Source of the DNA: Betaproteobacteria bacterium
GTDB lineage: Bacteria; Pseudomonadota; Gammaproteobacteria; Burkholderiales; Burkholderiaceae_C
Direction: 5' to 3'
Length of the DNA stretch: 13,469 bases
Assembly (NCBI GenBank): GCA_009922295.1
Contig: RFWA01000035.1
Coordinates: 1 to 13,469, forward strand
Shown: one piece after another, positions 1 to 7,114 of the stretch
Layout: each line of letters opens with the position of its first letter
Numbering within the stretch: position 1 is the first letter of the stretch
Notes under the pieces: model-generated
The model's database searches: none
What the model was told of the DNA's origin: nothing
Seen by the model: only the letters and a program-made list of their open reading frames with translations
Position numbers and translations under genes: made by a program

Positions 1-407
1 AGACCCACCTGGCGGCCATTGAAGCGCGCCAGACCTAGGAGACGGTCAGAAAAGCCGTCTTGCGCCAGCTTGGTATCGGCCTTGGTGAAGGGGGTCAGAT
101 CGATACCGATGTTGCGCTCGGCGAGCACGCGCAAGCGGTTCAGGCCGATGAAGCTCACGTCAGGCATCTCCGCCGTCCCGGCCTGGCGAAGCATCAGCTG
201 CAGGCCATCCTCATAGGTGGGAGAGGGGCTGGTGAATTTGATTTTCACTTCCGGATGGTTCTTCATGTACTCCGTGGAGATCTGATCCATCACGTTCTTG
301 AAGAAACCCGGCATGGGGTAGTGAACGAGAACTTCGGTGGTTTGCGCCAAAGCGGCGCCAGACCATAAGGTGAGACTGACACCGATACTTGCAATAAAAC
401 GCTTCAT
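1..407 (-). CDS. ABC transporter solute-binding protein, family 1 (UgpB-like), 5' part only
   Basis: Periplasmic binding protein of the left-hand CUT1/Ugp-type importer; it would capture the substrate and deliver it to the two permeases encoded just upstream. The frame stays open from an ATG at 407 to the window edge, so about 135 N-terminal residues are visible and the C-terminal two thirds lie outside. The start is supported by AGGAG about 6 bases upstream. The protein begins with a typical Sec signal peptide (MKRF, a hydrophobic stretch, then ALA before Gln22). The mature part shows family features: a predicted strand-helix start, 'EYMKNHPEVKIKF' near residues 47-59 and 'AEMPDVSF' near 79-86, the usual 'aG.aPDv' position of family-1 binding proteins. 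It is the last visible gene of the operon, 38 bp after the second permease. The ligand (glycerol-3-phosphate, a glycerophosphodiester or a sugar) cannot be decided from this fragment. Confidence 0.85.
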   Translation of the reverse strand, partial: MKRFIASIGVSLTLWSGAALAQTTEVLVHYPMPGFFKNVMDQISTEYMKNHPEVKIKFTSPSPTYEDGLQLMLRQAGTAEMPDVSFIGLNRLRVLAERNIGIDLTPFTKADTKLAQDGFSDRLLGLARFNGRQVG

Positions 408-445
408 TAAAACTCCTGATTGAGGTTGGTTGAGAAGAAACAGAT

Positions 446-1279
446 TCAGCCTTTAAGACCACTCATCGTCATACCCTCGATGAACAGACGCTGGGCGAAT
501 AAAAAGAACACGACAAGAGGTAGGGTGATCACCACAGCCGCTGCCATCAGGGCGCCGTAGTCGTCCCCTGCTTCAGCAGCGCGAAAGAAGAGCAGGCCAA
601 GCGGGGGCGTCGCCAGCTCAGTCTTGGTAATGGCAATTAGCGGCCAGTAGAGATCGTTCCAATGCGCTACCACCGAGAACACCGCAAATGCAGACGCCGC
701 CGGCCACGCGTTGGGCAGCACGATCCGCCAAACAATGGCAAATTCGCTCAGGCCGTCACAGCGTGCTGCAGCGATCAAGTCGTCAGGGATGGACTTGATG
801 AACTGGCGGAACAGAAATATGGCGAACACCGAGAGCACAAAGGGAACGATCAGCACGGACAAGGTATTGAGCAGCCCAGCGCCGCGCGCCGCGGCATACA
901 AGGGAATGGAGATGGCATGGATGGGAATCAGCAGGCCAAGCAACACCAAGCCAAAAACTAGCTCGCGGCCCCTGAACCGAAGCTTGGCGAGGGCGTAGGC
1001 GCAGGGCAGTGCGAAAAGGATCTGGAACACAACGATGGCCAAACAGACATAGATGCCATTGAGAAGAACCTGACCCATGGGAATGCGAGTCAGCGCCTTG
1101 GTGTAGTTCGATATCGCAAACCATTGCTGCGGCACCAGCTGCAGCGTCGACGAAAATACCTCGGCCTGCGGCTTGAGCGAGGTGGAGACCATGAAAACAA
1201 AAGGTGCCAAGATGAACACGGCCCCGGCTAGAAGAAGCACGATGCGCAGGCCGCGCAGAAAATAGCTGGCAGGCATCAT
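446..1279 (-). CDS. ABC transporter permease, CUT1 family, UgpE/MalG-like
   Basis: Second inner-membrane permease of the left-hand importer, 277 residues, the usual length for UgpE/MalG proteins. I see six hydrophobic segments, starting at residues 11-33. The cytoplasmic coupling (EAA) loop lies at about 167-190 (DLIAAARCDG then RIVLPN), and is followed by 'HWNDLYWPL', typical of this subfamily. The frame is open further upstream to 1414, but the ATG at 1279 is preferred: it overlaps the TGA of the upstream permease as ATGA, which is usual within such operons, and homology begins there. The longer start would add 45 polar, Arg/Gly-rich residues without family character. It pairs with the UgpA-like permease and the UgpC-like ATPase. 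The class is certain; the substrate is not. Confidence 0.92.
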   Translation of the reverse strand: MMPASYFLRGLRIVLLLAGAVFILAPFVFMVSTSLKPQAEVFSSTLQLVPQQWFAISNYTKALTRIPMGQVLLNGIYVCLAIVVFQILFALPCAYALAKLRFRGRELVFGLVLLGLLIPIHAISIPLYAAARGAGLLNTLSVLIVPFVLSVFAIFLFRQFIKSIPDDLIAAARCDGLSEFAIVWRIVLPNAWPAASAFAVFSVVAHWNDLYWPLIAITKTELATPPLGLLFFRAAEAGDDYGALMAAAVVITLPLVVFFLFAQRLFIEGMTMSGLKG

Positions 1280-2166
1280 GTGTAGTGCACCCTTTTCTCC
1301 AGGACCCGGGTCTGAATCAAAACCAGTACCAGTAGCACGGCGATGAAGACCATCGCCATGGCGGATGCGGGTCCGATTTGCAAATGCACGAAGCCTTCCT
1401 CGTAAATCACCCACAGCAGCACGTCGGAGGACTTGCCCGGGCCGCCATGGGTCAGCGTCGCCACGGTCTCAAAGACTTTGACCGCGTTGATCACCGAAAT
1501 AGTAAGGACAAACAGCGTAGTGGGCCCAAGCATCGGCCACGTGACCACACAAAAGCGTGACCAAGCCGACCTGGCGCCGTCCATCTCGGCTGCGGCGTAC
1601 AGGTCACGGTTGATTCCGGTGAGGCCCGCTAGGAACAACACCATGTTGAATCCCACGGTCTGCCAGATACCGATGATGGCCAGGGCGCCCATCACGTTAT
1701 CGCTGGATCCCAGCCAGTTGACACTGGAAAGACCGAACTTATTCAGCAGCATATTAATCGGCCCAATAGACGGGTGCATCAGGTACTGCCACACACTGGC
1801 CATGGCCACCAGCAGCGAAACGACCGGCAGAAAGTAGATCGATCGGAAGAACGGCTTCAACAGGTCGTCTGCCTCGATCAGCATGGCCAGTCCCAAGCCC
1901 AGCACCACAGAGGCGGGCACGACCAGCACCACGTAAAGTGCAGTGTTTCTGACTGCGCCCAGGAAGGTGCGGTCCTCGAGTAGACGGGCATAAGACGAAA
2001 GCCCGAGAAAGTTCACCTTGGACACGCCGAGCTCAGCATCGGTAAAGGAGAGCGCCAGCACAGCCAGCGTAGGCAGCAGCAATAGAGCCAGCATCAACAG
2101 CAAGGCGGGCGCGCTGAGCCAGTATGCTGACCGTACCTCGTTGGGGTCAAATGAATGCTTCATCAT
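1276..2166 (-). CDS. ABC transporter permease, CUT1 family, UgpA/MalF-like
   Basis: First inner-membrane permease of the left-hand importer, 296 residues. Hydrophobic segments are seen at about 18-41, 76-98, 108-129, 158-182, 213-232 and 262-284. The EAA coupling loop is at about 190-211 (AAAEMDGARS... then TWPMLGP), followed by 'THGGPGKSSDVL', characteristic of UgpA-type permeases. The C-terminus (LEKRVHYT) resembles the basic 'ERKVRY' ending of enterobacterial UgpA. The start at 2166 is a double ATG with GAGGTG five bases upstream, only 4 bp after the ATPase stop. The 3' end overlaps the next permease by four bases, so the two are probably translationally coupled. Family placement is firm; the transported compound is inferred only from context. 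Confidence 0.92.
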   Translation of the reverse strand: MMKHSFDPNEVRSAYWLSAPALLLMLALLLLPTLAVLALSFTDAELGVSKVNFLGLSSYARLLEDRTFLGAVRNTALYVVLVVPASVVLGLGLAMLIEADDLLKPFFRSIYFLPVVSLLVAMASVWQYLMHPSIGPINMLLNKFGLSSVNWLGSSDNVMGALAIIGIWQTVGFNMVLFLAGLTGINRDLYAAAEMDGARSAWSRFCVVTWPMLGPTTLFVLTISVINAVKVFETVATLTHGGPGKSSDVLLWVIYEEGFVHLQIGPASAMAMVFIAVLLVLVLIQTRVLEKRVHYT

Positions 2167-2170
2167 GCGA

Positions 2171-3385
2171 TCACCTCGGTGCGATGGCCGTACCCTGGGT
2201 GAGCAGTCGCAGTGCTACCCGCTCTCCGTTCGCGTTGAACGCCAGCCAGTCGGCGTCCAAAGCTGAGGCATAAAGAACGTGTGCCGCGTCCATCTGCTTT
2301 TTCAGCTGACTTGCAATTTCTGGGGATTGGCGCGTGACCAAGGCCACATCGGACCCGGGAAGCAACAGGTGGCACAAGGCTTCTACGCCCAGAAACTCCA
2401 CCCGAAGCAGGTGCACCGCAAAAGCACCCGGCTGAGGATCAGCATGAATCCTTAAGGCCTCCGGACGAATCGCCAACCGTAAAGCGCCTTCGGCCGCGAA
2501 TTCACAACCGCGAGCGAGCTCGACATCACCCCGGTAAGCCCGGAGGTTGCTGCGAACCTCAACTGGGATGATGTTGATTCGCGGGCTGCCGATAAAGCAG
2601 GCGACATCAATATGCTGCGGATCGCGGTAGATCGCCTGCGGCGTATCCAGCTGCAAGATCCTTCCGCCCATCATCACTGCAACGCGGTCAGCGATGCTAA
2701 GCGCCTCCTCTTGGTCGTGCGTAACATAAACCGTGACCACGCCAGCACGTTGATGCAGGTCTGCGATCTCGGCGCGCATGTGCAAGCGCAATGAGGCATC
2801 GAGGTTGGACAACGGTTCGTCCATCAAGAAGGCTTTCGGGTGGCGCACAAGGGCGCGACCTAGGGCCACCCGCTGGCGCTGGCCGCCAGACATCTGTGCA
2901 GGCTTGCGATCGAGCAGGGCGGTGATCTTGAGCGTGTGAGCAGACTGCTCAATTTCCTGCCGGATGGCAGCCAGCTTAGTGCGGGTCGCTCCGATGAGAG
3001 GCCCTATCCACGGCATCCGCTCAAGCGCGTTGAGCCTGCGCATGACCAGCGGCAAGGCCATATTCTGACGCGCGTTCAGGTGCGGATAAAGCGCATACGA
3101 CTGGAACACCATGGCCATATCGCGATCAGCGGCGCGAGCGGCGGTCAGGTCACGCCCATTGAGCAGGACCCGGCCACTGTCAGGACGTTCCAGACCTGCC
3201 GCAATCCGTAACAGCGTCGACTTACCACAACCGGAAGGTCCGACTAACGCAATGAATTCTCCCGAGCGAACCTGAAGGTCAATACCAGTGAGGATTTGGT
3301 TAGTGCCGAAAGACTTTTCAATGGCTTGCAAATCCAGCGCAAAGGGTTCCGATGGGGTAGCAAATTGATGGTTTTCCTGTTGCAT
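2171..3385 (-). CDS. ugpC: ABC transporter ATP-binding protein, UgpC/MalK type with TOBE domain
   Basis: Nucleotide-binding subunit that powers the left-hand importer. 404 residues, slightly longer than the usual 350-370. Visible motifs: Walker A GPSGCGKST at 49-57, Q-loop Gln95 in 'MVFQSYALYPHL', signature MSGGQ at 165-169, Walker B FLMDE at 186-190, D-loop SNLDA, and switch His223 (VTHD). After about residue 265 comes the regulatory/TOBE region (RINIIPVEV... LAIRPEAL) found in MalK/UgpC. The extra length is partly an insertion in the helical subdomain around residues 120-146 (MPWIGPLIGATRTKL), between the Q-loop and the signature, where MalK/UgpC proteins normally have a shorter loop. The start at 3385 has AAGGTG four bases upstream. 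It lies 8 bp after the metallophosphoesterase and 4 bp before the UgpA-like permease. The symbol is a family-level assignment. Confidence 0.93.
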   Translation of the reverse strand: MQQENHQFATPSEPFALDLQAIEKSFGTNQILTGIDLQVRSGEFIALVGPSGCGKSTLLRIAAGLERPDSGRVLLNGRDLTAARAADRDMAMVFQSYALYPHLNARQNMALPLVMRRLNALERMPWIGPLIGATRTKLAAIRQEIEQSAHTLKITALLDRKPAQMSGGQRQRVALGRALVRHPKAFLMDEPLSNLDASLRLHMRAEIADLHQRAGVVTVYVTHDQEEALSIADRVAVMMGGRILQLDTPQAIYRDPQHIDVACFIGSPRINIIPVEVRSNLRAYRGDVELARGCEFAAEGALRLAIRPEALRIHADPQPGAFAVHLLRVEFLGVEALCHLLLPGSDVALVTRQSPEIASQLKKQMDAAHVLYASALDADWLAFNANGERVALRLLTQGTAIAPR

Positions 3386-3393
3386 GGCGCACC

Positions 3394-4200
3394 TTACCGC
3401 GGGTAAAGAATTTGTTGCACCGGCTCAATTTTCAGGTCGTCGAGCCCCTTGGGCCGCAAGAACTGGCTTTCCACCGAATCCACACCGAACACATGCATGA
3501 CTGCGCCAAGGCGGCGCTCGCCGCCCAGTTCTTCCTGGCTCTCGCCGCACACGAAAGATGAGGCAGGACACCACACGTAGCTGATACCGTCCACCTCCTG
3601 CTGGCGGTGCATGTGCAGGTGTCCGCTAGCCACAAGTTTGACGCGTGCACGACGCATTGATGCCATCAAGCGCTGCCTGGGCTGCGGCGCCACAGACCAA
3701 TAGCCGCGCGGCGCTTCATCAGGTGCATCGATGAATAATGGTTTATGCAAAAAAATCGCTACCGGCAAATCGGTCTCCAAGGCTTTTTCAAACCATATGT
3801 ACTGGTCTGTTTCGTCTTCGTGACCGGTCCCAAAGAGCATTGCATTGAGACCGATCAGGCGCCAGCCTTGCCGGTCCATGAGCCAACGATCAGGGCCGAT
3901 GGCATCGCGCCAGAGCCGCAGCCGATCGTTGTTGACGGGCTGTCGGGGGTTGATCTCGCTCCGATCTCCCACGTCGTGGTTACCAGGGACACAGTGAATC
4001 GGAGCGCCCAACCCGGCGAGCCAGTCTCGCGAGGCGTACAGGTCAATCTCCTGGCCTGCAGAGTCCATGCCCACGTCACCCGTGTGAACGAGCAACGACG
4101 CCTCTTGCGAACGCAGCCAATTGGAGGTTGCCTCGAGGTTTGCCAAAAAAAATCGGTGGTTGGCCGATACATGAGTGTCGGAAATCTGGATCAGGCGCAC
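3394..4200 (-). CDS. Calcineurin-like metallophosphoesterase (class III phosphodiesterase, CpdA/GpdQ-related)
   Basis: Predicted binuclear-metal phosphodiesterase, 268 residues, with no signal peptide and so cytoplasmic. The full metal-ligand set is visible: D8-x-H10 (ISDTH), D42 (HTGDVG), GNHD at 73-76, His152 (FLHKP), and GHLH at 193-196 giving His194 and His196. This is the arrangement of class III cyclic-nucleotide phosphodiesterases (CpdA/Icc) and of the glycerophosphodiesterase GpdQ. The start is GTG at 4200, supported by AAGGAA six bases upstream and by family homology beginning at MRLIQISDTH. It is the first gene of the operon, 8 bp before the UgpC-like ATPase. In enterobacterial ugp operons the enzyme partner is UgpQ, a structurally unrelated glycerophosphodiester phosphodiesterase, so this gene may fill that role and release the alcohol from imported phosphodiesters. 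Cleavage of cAMP or another small phosphodiester is the alternative. Fold and metal site are seen; the substrate is inferred. Confidence 0.88.
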   Translation of the reverse strand: MRLIQISDTHVSANHRFFLANLEATSNWLRSQEASLLVHTGDVGMDSAGQEIDLYASRDWLAGLGAPIHCVPGNHDVGDRSEINPRQPVNNDRLRLWRDAIGPDRWLMDRQGWRLIGLNAMLFGTGHEDETDQYIWFEKALETDLPVAIFLHKPLFIDAPDEAPRGYWSVAPQPRQRLMASMRRARVKLVASGHLHMHRQQEVDGISYVWCPASSFVCGESQEELGGERRLGAVMHVFGVDSVESQFLRPKGLDDLKIEPVQQILYPR

Positions 4201-4206
4201 AGCAAA

Positions 4207-4212
4207 TTCCTT
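4207..4212 (-). promoter_or_regulatory. Ribosome binding site supporting the GTG start at 4200
   Basis: On the minus strand AAGGAA lies six bases before the GTG at 4200. No in-frame ATG gives an N-terminus as close to the conserved metallophosphoesterase start, so this site decides the start codon. Confidence 0.6.
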
Positions 4213-4228
4213 GTTGATGGCCGGCAGT

Positions 4229-4244
4229 TCTGGTCCGGACCTGA
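4229..4244. promoter_or_regulatory. Palindrome, candidate operator
   Basis: A perfect 10-bp palindrome GGTCCGGACC (4232-4241) extends to 16 bp with one mismatched outer pair. It lies 28 bp before the GTG start of the metallophosphoesterase, where a repressor would control the left operon. The shape (GTC...GAC arms around a CG centre) recalls sites bound by FCD-type GntR regulators, but that is only a resemblance. It could be chance in GC-rich DNA. Confidence 0.35.
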
Positions 4245-4457
4245 CGTGAATCTAAGAGACAGGTTTGACAAGCTCATGACAGAGATCTGAAGGTCTTCCC
4301 TGGCACTGCCTCTGGTGTGCTAACGGCACTGTGTCGATACGTTTTTAAGCTGGCAAATTGATTGATAAAACCGAGGTCATCGAATCTTCATGCCAATTTC
4401 ACGCTTTTTTCATTCGGAGCCGCGATAGTCTAGTTTTTACATGACGGAGCGGTATTC

Positions 4458-6116
4458 ATGAAACAGCATTTATTAACATCTACGCTGATAGCCTCAGCAT
4501 TGGCTCTGCTCACGGTTGCGCATGCGCAAACAGACAATCGGCCAGTCGTACGCGTAGCGGTTCAGCAAGTTGCCAACTCGGGAACTCTAACCCCCCTGCG
4601 CGAGCAGTCGAACGTCGGGTCCCGCATGTTCCCAATGATCTACGCAGGTCTAATTGAGCTGAACCTTCAAGGTGACTTGTCGCTCAAGCCTGGCTTGGCG
4701 ACATCCTGGAAACGAGTTGACGACTACACGGTTGAGTTGAAGTTGCGAAAAGGGGTCAAATTTCACAATGGCGACGAAGTGACCTCTGAAGATGTCGCCT
4801 TCACTTACAGCCCGGAATACATGTTCGGAGCTACCAAGCCGTTGGTAGTGGGGCAAATCCCCTCAACCATAGCTACGTCTACAAACCAGACACCAGCTAC
4901 TGCCGTCAAACTGCCTGCGGCAACATTGCCGCCCGAAGTCCCTGCAGTGGCTCGCCGTTTGTTTCCGTCCCTGTCAGAGGTCAAAGCGATCGACAAGTAC
5001 ACAGTGCGATTTATTAATATGGCACCTGATCTGACGTTGGAGGGACGCATTGCCCGTTCATCAGAAATTATTTCTAAACGTGCATTCTTGGCCGCCAAAG
5101 ATTGGGCAAGTTGGGCGCGAAATCCGGTCGCAGCCGGTCCTTTCAAAGTGAAGGAATTCAAGCCCGACAACATGTTAGTTTTGGTGGCGCACGATGCTTA
5201 CTTCGCAGGCAAGCCGACTGTAAAAGAGATTCGCTACCAAGTTGTGCCTGAGGTTGCCGGCCGAGTGAATGGTTTGCTCAGTGGTGAATACGACTTTGTG
5301 ACAGACATTCCTCCTGACCAGATCAAGACCATTGAAACCAATCCCAAATTTGAGGTGGTGGGCGGACCTGTGCTGAATCACCGAATTATTGTGTTCGACA
5401 AAAACCACCCTCAGTTGGCCAACCCAAAAATTCGTTTGGCTTTGGCGCATGCGATTGATCGAGATGCGATTGTGAAATCGCTCTGGGGCAATCGCACCAG
5501 CGTACCTGCCGGATTGCAGTGGGAGTACTACGGCCCAATGTTTCAAAAGAACTGGACCGTTCCAAAATTCGATCCAGTTTTAGCTATCCGGCTGGTTAAA
5601 GAGTCGGGTTACAAAGGTGAGCCCATCCCATTCCGCGTCCTGAACAATTACTACACCAACCAAGTGCAAACGGCTCAGGTGCTGACCGAGATGTGGCGTG
5701 CTGTTGGCTTGAACGTCGACATGCAGATGAAGGAAAACTGGGGACAGATTTTAGAGACCGCCAACAGCGCGCGTGGTATTCGTGACTGGTCCAACTCTGC
5801 GCCGTTTAATGACCCTGTCAGCTCTATCGTGAGCCAGCACGGCCCCAACGGACAGCAACAGCAAGCCGGTGAATGGCGAAACGACGAATTCAATACCTTG
5901 TCGTCTCTTTTAGAAACGTCTACCAGCATGGACAACCGCAGCCGCGCCTTCCAACGCATGTTGGAGATTGCTGAACGCGAAGATCCCGCTTACACGGTGC
6001 TACACCGCAACGTGGTGTTCTATGGTAAACGTAAGGATATTCAGTGGAAGTGGTCGCCCACGTTCACGATGGACTTCAGGGCAGACAACCTGCGCATGCC
6101 GTCCAACGGAAAATGA
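4458..6116 (+). CDS. ABC transporter solute-binding protein, family 5 (DppA/OppA-like)
   Basis: Periplasmic binding protein of the right-hand importer, 552 residues, normal for SBP_bac_5. A Sec signal peptide ends at AHA23 before Gln24; there is no lipobox cysteine, so the protein should be soluble in the periplasm. The family hallmark is at about 75-117: 'LKPGLATSW', 'YTVELKLRKGVKFHNG' and 'TSEDVAFTY'. Further family blocks include 'AAGPFKVKEF' and 'HAIDRDAIVKSLWGN'. Residues 125-172 form a Thr/Ala/Pro-rich stretch (STIATSTNQTPATAVKLPAA and following) between conserved blocks, longer than in DppA. GGAG lies eight bases before the ATG. The stop overlaps the next start as ATGA. Family-5 proteins bind peptides, but also nickel, sugars, opines and agrocinopines; the hydrolase at the operon's end suggests a non-peptide ligand here. 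That ligand call is inference. Confidence 0.92.
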   Translation: MKQHLLTSTLIASALALLTVAHAQTDNRPVVRVAVQQVANSGTLTPLREQSNVGSRMFPMIYAGLIELNLQGDLSLKPGLATSWKRVDDYTVELKLRKGVKFHNGDEVTSEDVAFTYSPEYMFGATKPLVVGQIPSTIATSTNQTPATAVKLPAATLPPEVPAVARRLFPSLSEVKAIDKYTVRFINMAPDLTLEGRIARSSEIISKRAFLAAKDWASWARNPVAAGPFKVKEFKPDNMLVLVAHDAYFAGKPTVKEIRYQVVPEVAGRVNGLLSGEYDFVTDIPPDQIKTIETNPKFEVVGGPVLNHRIIVFDKNHPQLANPKIRLALAHAIDRDAIVKSLWGNRTSVPAGLQWEYYGPMFQKNWTVPKFDPVLAIRLVKESGYKGEPIPFRVLNNYYTNQVQTAQVLTEMWRAVGLNVDMQMKENWGQILETANSARGIRDWSNSAPFNDPVSSIVSQHGPNGQQQQAGEWRNDEFNTLSSLLETSTSMDNRSRAFQRMLEIAEREDPAYTVLHRNVVFYGKRKDIQWKWSPTFTMDFRADNLRMPSNGK

Positions 6117-7114
6117 AGGCCGCTACGGGGATACAGCCTGACTTTGATATCCCCGATACCTTGGTCAGTTTACGTGGGCTGAAGGTGAGTTTCGGTCGTG
6201 GGGCATCAGCAGTGCAGGTGCTTCACGGCCTTGACATCGATGTGTATGCGGGCGAATCATTGGGCATGGTCGGCGAGTCTGGTTGCGGCAAGAGTGTCAC
6301 ATGGTTAGCCGCGCTGGGATTGCTTGGATCACAGGCGCAAGTCCAAGGTGAGTTCAGCCTCGCGGGTCAACGCTTTGACGGTCTTAATGACAAGGCCTTG
6401 GCCTCCATACGCGGTTGTCGCATCGCGATGATTTTTCAAGACCCTGCGTCAGCTTTAAACCCAGTGCAACGTGTTGGCCGCCAGTTGATTGAAGCGATCG
6501 CCTTGCACAAAGGGCTGCATGGGGAGGCTGCCCGGACGCAGGCGGTTCGGCTACTGGATCAGGTTCACATTCCCAATGCTGCACAAAGGTTACAAGCCTA
6601 TCCGCATGAGTTGTCTGGTGGCATGAATCAGCGCGTGATGATTGCCATGGCGCTGGCCGGGGAGCCGGAACTTCTGATTGCGGACGAGCCAACCACAGCG
6701 CTAGACGCCACGGTTCAGGCTCAAATCCTGGAATTACTGGGCGAAATTCGCCGTGATCAAGGCATGGCGATGGTTTTGATATCGCATGACCTCAGCGTGA
6801 TTGCACAGGAGTGTGAGAGGGTAATGGTCATGTATGCTGGCCGCGCTGTAGAAGTCGCGACAACTGACGAATTATTTCGTACCGCGCGGCACCCTTACAC
6901 CCAAGGTTTGCTCGCCTCTGTGCCTGATGTAGCTTCTCCTCAAAAGAGGCTCATCGCTATTTCTGGTCAAGTGCCTGAAGCCGGAAGACTACCGGCCGGT
7001 TGCAGCTTTGGACCTAGATGCGAGTTTGCACAAATCACTTGCACATCGAATCATCCGGCGCTTCTTCCGGCGGCTGAGGGTCACCAAGTGGCCTGCTTCA
7101 TGAATTCACCATGA
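6113..7114 (+). CDS. Oligopeptide/dipeptide-type ABC transporter ATPase, DppD/OppD-like
   Basis: One of two ATPases driving the right-hand importer; 333 residues from the ATG at 6113. That start overlaps the stop of the binding-protein gene by four bases and leaves the normal short N-terminus before 'LVSLRGLKVSFGRG'. An upstream in-frame ATG at 6044 lies deep inside the preceding gene and would add 23 unrelated residues. Motifs: Walker A GESGCGKS at 54-61, Q-loop Gln109 (MIFQDPASALNP), signature LSGGM at 167-171 (the variant usual for DppD/OppD), Walker B LLIADE at 187-192, and switch His225. The C-terminal oligo_HPY extension starts at 'HPYTQGLL' and carries four cysteines (297, 303, 310, 328) at the positions reported to hold an iron-sulfur cluster in some Dpp/Opp ATPases. 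The stop overlaps the next start by four bases. Confidence 0.93.
   Translation: MKAATGIQPDFDIPDTLVSLRGLKVSFGRGASAVQVLHGLDIDVYAGESLGMVGESGCGKSVTWLAALGLLGSQAQVQGEFSLAGQRFDGLNDKALASIRGCRIAMIFQDPASALNPVQRVGRQLIEAIALHKGLHGEAARTQAVRLLDQVHIPNAAQRLQAYPHELSGGMNQRVMIAMALAGEPELLIADEPTTALDATVQAQILELLGEIRRDQGMAMVLISHDLSVIAQECERVMVMYAGRAVEVATTDELFRTARHPYTQGLLASVPDVASPQKRLIAISGQVPEAGRLPAGCSFGPRCEFAQITCTSNHPALLPAAEGHQVACFMNSP

Larger units (their letters stand above)
4201..4457. promoter_or_regulatory. Divergent promoter region between the two ABC operons
   Basis: This 257-bp gap separates the start codons of two divergently transcribed operons, so promoters and operators for both should lie here. It is visibly A/T-richer near the plus-strand gene (short T-runs around 4341 and 4404, and before 4440). 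I could not pick sigma-70 promoters with confidence: TTGACA at 4265-4270 on the plus strand has no good -10 element at a normal distance, and GATAGT near 4425 has no good -35. A ribosome binding site (GGAG at 4446-4449) precedes the plus-strand ATG at 4458. No regulator gene is encoded in the window. Confidence 0.6.

Noticed and set aside
60..368. Plus-strand open frame of 102 residues at the left edge
   Set aside because: Antisense shadow of the family-1 binding protein, which has a signal peptide, ribosome site and family motifs on the minus strand.
1280..1414. Upstream extension of the UgpE-like permease to an ATG at 1414 (322 residues)
   Set aside because: The extra 45 residues are polar and Arg/Gly-rich, lie inside the upstream permease gene and have no family similarity; the ATGA overlap start at 1279 is standard.
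4265..4270. TTGACA as a sigma-70 -35 element for the plus-strand operon
   Set aside because: No acceptable -10 hexamer at 16-18 bases downstream, and it would leave a very long leader before 4458.
6044..6112. Earlier ATG for the DppD-like ATPase at 6044
   Set aside because: It lies well inside the binding-protein gene and adds 23 unrelated residues; the overlapping ATG at 6113 fits the operon pattern.
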